Shown here one piece after another: positions 61,175 through 64,000 of a stretch of DNA of 64,000 nt (the first letter of the stretch is position 1; every line of letters starts with the position of its first letter). The position numbers were made by a program, and so were the translations under genes. The notes beneath the pieces are model-generated. The model saw only the letters and a program-made list of their open reading frames with translations. It did no database searches and was not told the DNA's origin. The DNA comes from JABJOR01 sp965603075 (GTDB lineage: Bacteria > Pseudomonadota > Alphaproteobacteria > Rhodospirillales > Casp-alpha2), in the NCBI GenBank assembly GCA_965603075.1, contig CBFDBO010000001.1:248001-312000 (forward strand), read 5' to 3'.

Positions 61175-61208
61175 CGTAAGAATTGCTCTTGTTCTATCTT
61201 ATTTAATT

Positions 61209-61721
61209 CTATGAAGCAGCGACATTTATGCCGCAATCTCTTTCAATATCAGGGAACCGCGTCAAGGCAGTTGGGTTTTCTTGCTGAAAAAGAATACCAC
61301 TAATTCCCAGCACCCGTTTATCAATAACATCTTCCAAAGAAACCGAATTGAGGAATAGATAGATATGGTTGGATAACTCTTCCCACAAGTCATGGGTGAT
61401 ACATCGGCTGCCATCGACCTGACAACCGGTTGATGAATTTGATTTACAGCGTGTGGCTTTAATGGGTTCGTCTACGGCCAAAACAACATCTGAGATTCTG
61501 ATCTCATTAAGGGGACGCGCTACTTTATAACCACCACCGGGTCCGCGCACACTGGACACCAGTCCGCTACGGCGTAATTTACCGAATAATTGCTCTAAAT
61601 AAGACAGAGAGATCAATTGTCGGCTGGCCACATCGGACAATGATATAGGATCACCATTAGAATTTGTAGCAAGGTCAACCATCGCCATCACAGCATAACG
61701 CCCTTTAGTACTAAGCTTCAT
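61209..61721 (-). CDS. iscR: Rrf2 family regulator IscR
   Basis: This 170-residue winged-helix regulator begins MKLSTKGRYAVMAMVDLA and has the dimer-region ligands Cys92, Cys100, Cys107 and His110, close to the Cys92/98/104/His107 set of E. coli IscR that binds a [2Fe-2S] cluster. Holo-IscR usually represses its own operon and apo-IscR activates suf. It lies 22 bases after cysE, so the control region should be upstream of cysE. Confidence 0.92.
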   Translation of the reverse strand: MKLSTKGRYAVMAMVDLATNSNGDPISLSDVASRQLISLSYLEQLFGKLRRSGLVSSVRGPGGGYKVARPLNEIRISDVVLAVDEPIKATRCKSNSSTGCQVDGSRCITHDLWEELSNHIYLFLNSVSLEDVIDKRVLGISGILFQQENPTALTRFPDIERDCGINVAAS

Positions 61722-61743
61722 CGCTTTTCTCCTGAATTAATCA

Positions 61744-62505
61744 TTAGCTGACTTTTCTCTTCGGTGAATTAGATTTTGGCTTTTTAGGTGCTGACACCTT
61801 TGTTTCTTTTGGTGTATTTTTATCTTTTACACCTAATTGCTGTTCCAAATCTTGAACCCGATCAACCATCGCCCGCATTTCAAGGCGCATAGCATCTAGG
61901 GTTTGAACGACGGGATCAGGACCATCAGCTAACGTTCCGTAAGCCACAAATTCTTTGGATTTAGACTTACCTTTCGGCATGACAATTTTTGCGGGCACGC
62001 CAACGGCTGTCATTCCAGCGGGTACGGCTTTTGTAACAACCGCATTCGCGCCAACCTTGGCCCCTTCGCCAATCATAATAGGTCCCAGCACGGCGGCGCC
62101 GGAGCCAATAACCGCGCCGTTTTCTAATGTTGGGTGACGTTTTTGTCCCACTTGAGAATCTGAATTAATCGATGGTGCAATACCGCCCAACGTTACATCA
62201 TGATATAATGTGACATCATCGCCTATAATGGATGTTTCCCCCACAACCAGTCCTGTGCCATGATCAATAACAAGACGCTTGCCAATTGTCGCCCCCGGAT
62301 GAATTTCGACACCCGTTAAAATTTTAGCGATATGGGATATAAACCGGGCCAGAACGCGAAAATCATTTTCCCAAACCCAGTGAGAGAATCGATAGATAAC
62401 AATCGCGTGGTAGCCAGGATAGCATAAGACAATCTCCATGGCAGAATGTGCCGATGGATCTCTATCCATAAAAGCTTTTACATCTTCTTTTAATTTCTTG
62501 AACAT
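61744..62505 (-). CDS. cysE: Serine O-acetyltransferase
   Basis: This 253-residue hexapeptide-repeat enzyme makes O-acetylserine for cysteine synthesis. It has VEIHPGATIGKRLVIDHGTG, DDVTLYHDVTLGG and GAKVGANAVVTKAVPAGMTAVGVPAKIV in the left-handed beta-helix. The last 45 residues are a coiled then Lys/Pro/Ser-rich tail. As the first gene of the sulfur operon it would raise cysteine supply together with the desulfurases that use it. The upstream 283 bases hold an AGAACC/GGTTCT dyad (62556-62585). Confidence 0.93.
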   Translation of the reverse strand: MFKKLKEDVKAFMDRDPSAHSAMEIVLCYPGYHAIVIYRFSHWVWENDFRVLARFISHIAKILTGVEIHPGATIGKRLVIDHGTGLVVGETSIIGDDVTLYHDVTLGGIAPSINSDSQVGQKRHPTLENGAVIGSGAAVLGPIMIGEGAKVGANAVVTKAVPAGMTAVGVPAKIVMPKGKSKSKEFVAYGTLADGPDPVVQTLDAMRLEMRAMVDRVQDLEQQLGVKDKNTPKETKVSAPKKPKSNSPKRKVS

Positions 62506-62788
62506 AAGGAAAACTTGACTATTTTGCAGGTTAAATTAAAAACAGCACAGGAATCAGAACCGGAACCAGACAAGAACGAGGTTCTAGGACTTGCGCCATT
62601 GCTAATACGATATTATTTACTCTCTAGACAGGGACTTTAATAAACCCGATCAAATCAGTCAAGTATTACCGTAAAACTTAATAAAATTATACGATAATAA
62701 CCCTATTTTTTAGTATATTACTTAATTTACACCTCTATCCCGCGCCCGCATACCAGACACTTAAAGCCACAAAACAGACAGGATTATT

Positions 62789-63436
62789 ATGCCAGAAGTT
62801 ATTTTTAACGGCCCCGATGGTCGTATTGAAGGAAGATATCACCATTCAAAACAAAGTAATGCACCCTTAGCGCTAATCCTGCACCCCCATCCTCAACATG
62901 GCGGAACAATGAATAACAAAGTGGTGTTTTCCATGTATCAAAACTTTGTTTCCCGAGGGTTCTCAACTTTACGGTTTAATTTCCGTGGCGTGGGTCGTTC
63001 ACAAGGTGAATTTGATAATGGCCAAGGTGAATTAAGTGATGCGGCAGCGGCTCTTGATTGGATGCAGGGTCACAACCCCAATTCACAATCGTGCTGGACG
63101 GCCGGATTTTCTTTTGGTGCGTGGATTTCCATGCAGTTAATGATGCGTCGACCTGAAATCACCGGGTTTATTTCTGTTGCGCCACCTGCAAGCACCAATG
63201 ACTTTACATTCTTGGCCCCGTGTCCGGCCTCTGGATTGATCGTGCATGGCTCCGATGATGAAGTTATCCCAGTTGGGTCCGTGGACAAATTAACCCAAAA
63301 GCTTTCCAGCCAAAAAAATATTGAAATCGATTACCGCGTGGTCAAAGGATGCAATCACTTCTTCAATAACCACCAAGATGAGCTTGCTGCTCATATTAGT
63401 GATTATTTGGAAAAATCCTTAAACGTTGCCGCGTAA
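62789..63436 (+). CDS. Alpha/beta hydrolase (YheT/CC-type small dienelactone-like hydrolase)
   Basis: This 215-residue hydrolase starts with PEVIFNGPDGRIEGRYHH, has LILHPHPQHGGTMNNKVV, the nucleophile elbow GFSFGAW (Ser), an acid loop VHGSDDEVIPV and the late His in GCNHFFNNH. The family (often annotated as alpha/beta hydrolase in Rhodospirillales next to cysE) has no fixed substrate. It is divergent from the cysE operon. A short CAGGATTATT precedes the ATG. Confidence 0.85.
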   Translation: MPEVIFNGPDGRIEGRYHHSKQSNAPLALILHPHPQHGGTMNNKVVFSMYQNFVSRGFSTLRFNFRGVGRSQGEFDNGQGELSDAAAALDWMQGHNPNSQSCWTAGFSFGAWISMQLMMRRPEITGFISVAPPASTNDFTFLAPCPASGLIVHGSDDEVIPVGSVDKLTQKLSSQKNIEIDYRVVKGCNHFFNNHQDELAAHISDYLEKSLNVAA

Positions 63437-63456
63437 TTGGCTATTTAATATCCATC

Positions 63457-64000
63457 TTAATATTCTGGCTTAAAAATAACGCCTCCACTTACGGGACCAT
63501 CAACACCCGTTGTTGATGGTAAGCTTGTGGGCAAACCGTACAGCACCCGTATTGCAAGGAAACCAAAGGCTTGCGCCTCTAATACATCCCCTTGCCAACC
63601 AACACTTTCAACGGGTTCAACGGGAACGTTGGTCGCCTCCTGCAACATTTTCATAATGGCTTGATTATGTCGACCACCACCACAGATCAACCACCGGGTC
63701 GGCATAAAGGATGTGTTTTTGCACCCTTCAAGGATCGCCTTTACGCTAAAAGCCGCCAAGGTTGCAGCGCCATCTTCAACCGATAGACCCGCCACGGGTG
63801 ATGGATCGAACGAATTTCGGTCTAAGGATTTGGGGGCGGGAATACTAAAATAAGGATGATCCATCAATTGACGTAAAGCGCTTGGATTTACCGTGCCTGA
63901 AAGAGCGATTTCGCCGTTATCATCAAAATTCTTGTTTAATTTTCTGCGCACCCAATCATCGATTAAGGCATTGCCCGGCCCTGTATCGAAAGCCAATATA
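63457..64000 (-). CDS. anmK: Anhydro-N-acetylmuramic acid kinase, C-terminal part (5' truncated)
   Basis: The frame runs off the window edge on its 5' side, leaving about 180 residues. FDTGPGNALIDDWV, SVEDGAATLAAFSVKAI and LICGGGRHNQAIMKML are AnmK motifs of the sugar-kinase/ASKHA fold, and the C-terminal GDVLEAQAFGFLAIRVL matches too. AnmK phosphorylates and opens anhydro-MurNAc during cell-wall recycling. It is convergent with the hydrolase gene, 20 bases away. Confidence 0.92.
   Translation of the reverse strand, partial: ILAFDTGPGNALIDDWVRRKLNKNFDDNGEIALSGTVNPSALRQLMDHPYFSIPAPKSLDRNSFDPSPVAGLSVEDGAATLAAFSVKAILEGCKNTSFMPTRWLICGGGRHNQAIMKMLQEATNVPVEPVESVGWQGDVLEAQAFGFLAIRVLYGLPTSLPSTTGVDGPVSGGVIFKPEY

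Overview
The window reads as chromosomal DNA of a moderately AT-rich, probably marine, motile alphaproteobacterium. The signs are the gene strings ppx-rlmE, guaB-rsmB-guaA and cysE-iscR-iscS-sufBCDSUTA, a DUF4445-type corrinoid-protein reactivator, two chemotaxis receptors, and genes for compatible-solute and methylated-amine catabolism. The genus cannot be fixed from the sequence.

Region 1 (1-17 kb) looks like an uptake and catabolism locus. After the tail of a RACo-like gene and a MATE exporter, two divergent GlxA-type AraC regulators precede eutA and eutD (ectoine hydrolase). A shared terminator separates these from a convergent PotABCD-type ABC importer. A large receptor with a duplicated sensor and a tandem pair of M20 deacetylases follow. 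No eutE/doeB is visible, so an M20 enzyme may do the deacetylation.

Region 2 (17-26 kb) concerns methylated compounds and one-carbon units: a beta-hydroxyacid dehydrogenase, a trimethylamine/dimethylglycine-dehydrogenase-like flavoprotein, an ArsR-methyltransferase regulator overlapping metF, a TauD-type dioxygenase and an MttB-family methyltransferase. Region 3 (26-34 kb) holds cysD-cysNC, an acetyltransferase, an amine oxidase-like flavoprotein and an RND pump.

Region 4 (34-38.3 kb) is accessory. An RTX protein gene is flanked by an imperfect 44-bp copy of the RND gene's 3' end. Next to it, tRNA-Gln(CTG) is followed by a 1.8-kb islet bounded by an exact 21-bp repeat of the tRNA 5' end. The islet carries only two genes, a winged-helix-like protein and a HEPN/DUF4145-like protein, and no integrase. 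It is the best candidate here for an undescribed mobile, possibly defensive, system.

Region 5 (38.3-53.3 kb) holds a split Aer-like energy-taxis pair, ppx-rlmE, guaB-rsmB-guaA (with a 52-codon gene remnant before guaA), a diguanylate cyclase, an 18-bp minisatellite, a Rap1a-like secreted protein, an Atm1-type exporter, mnmA and a solute-binding-like protein. Region 6 (53.3-62.5 kb) is one minus-strand sulfur operon, cysE-iscR-iscS-sufB-C-D-S-U-T-A-fdx. The window ends with an alpha/beta hydrolase and the 3' part of anmK.
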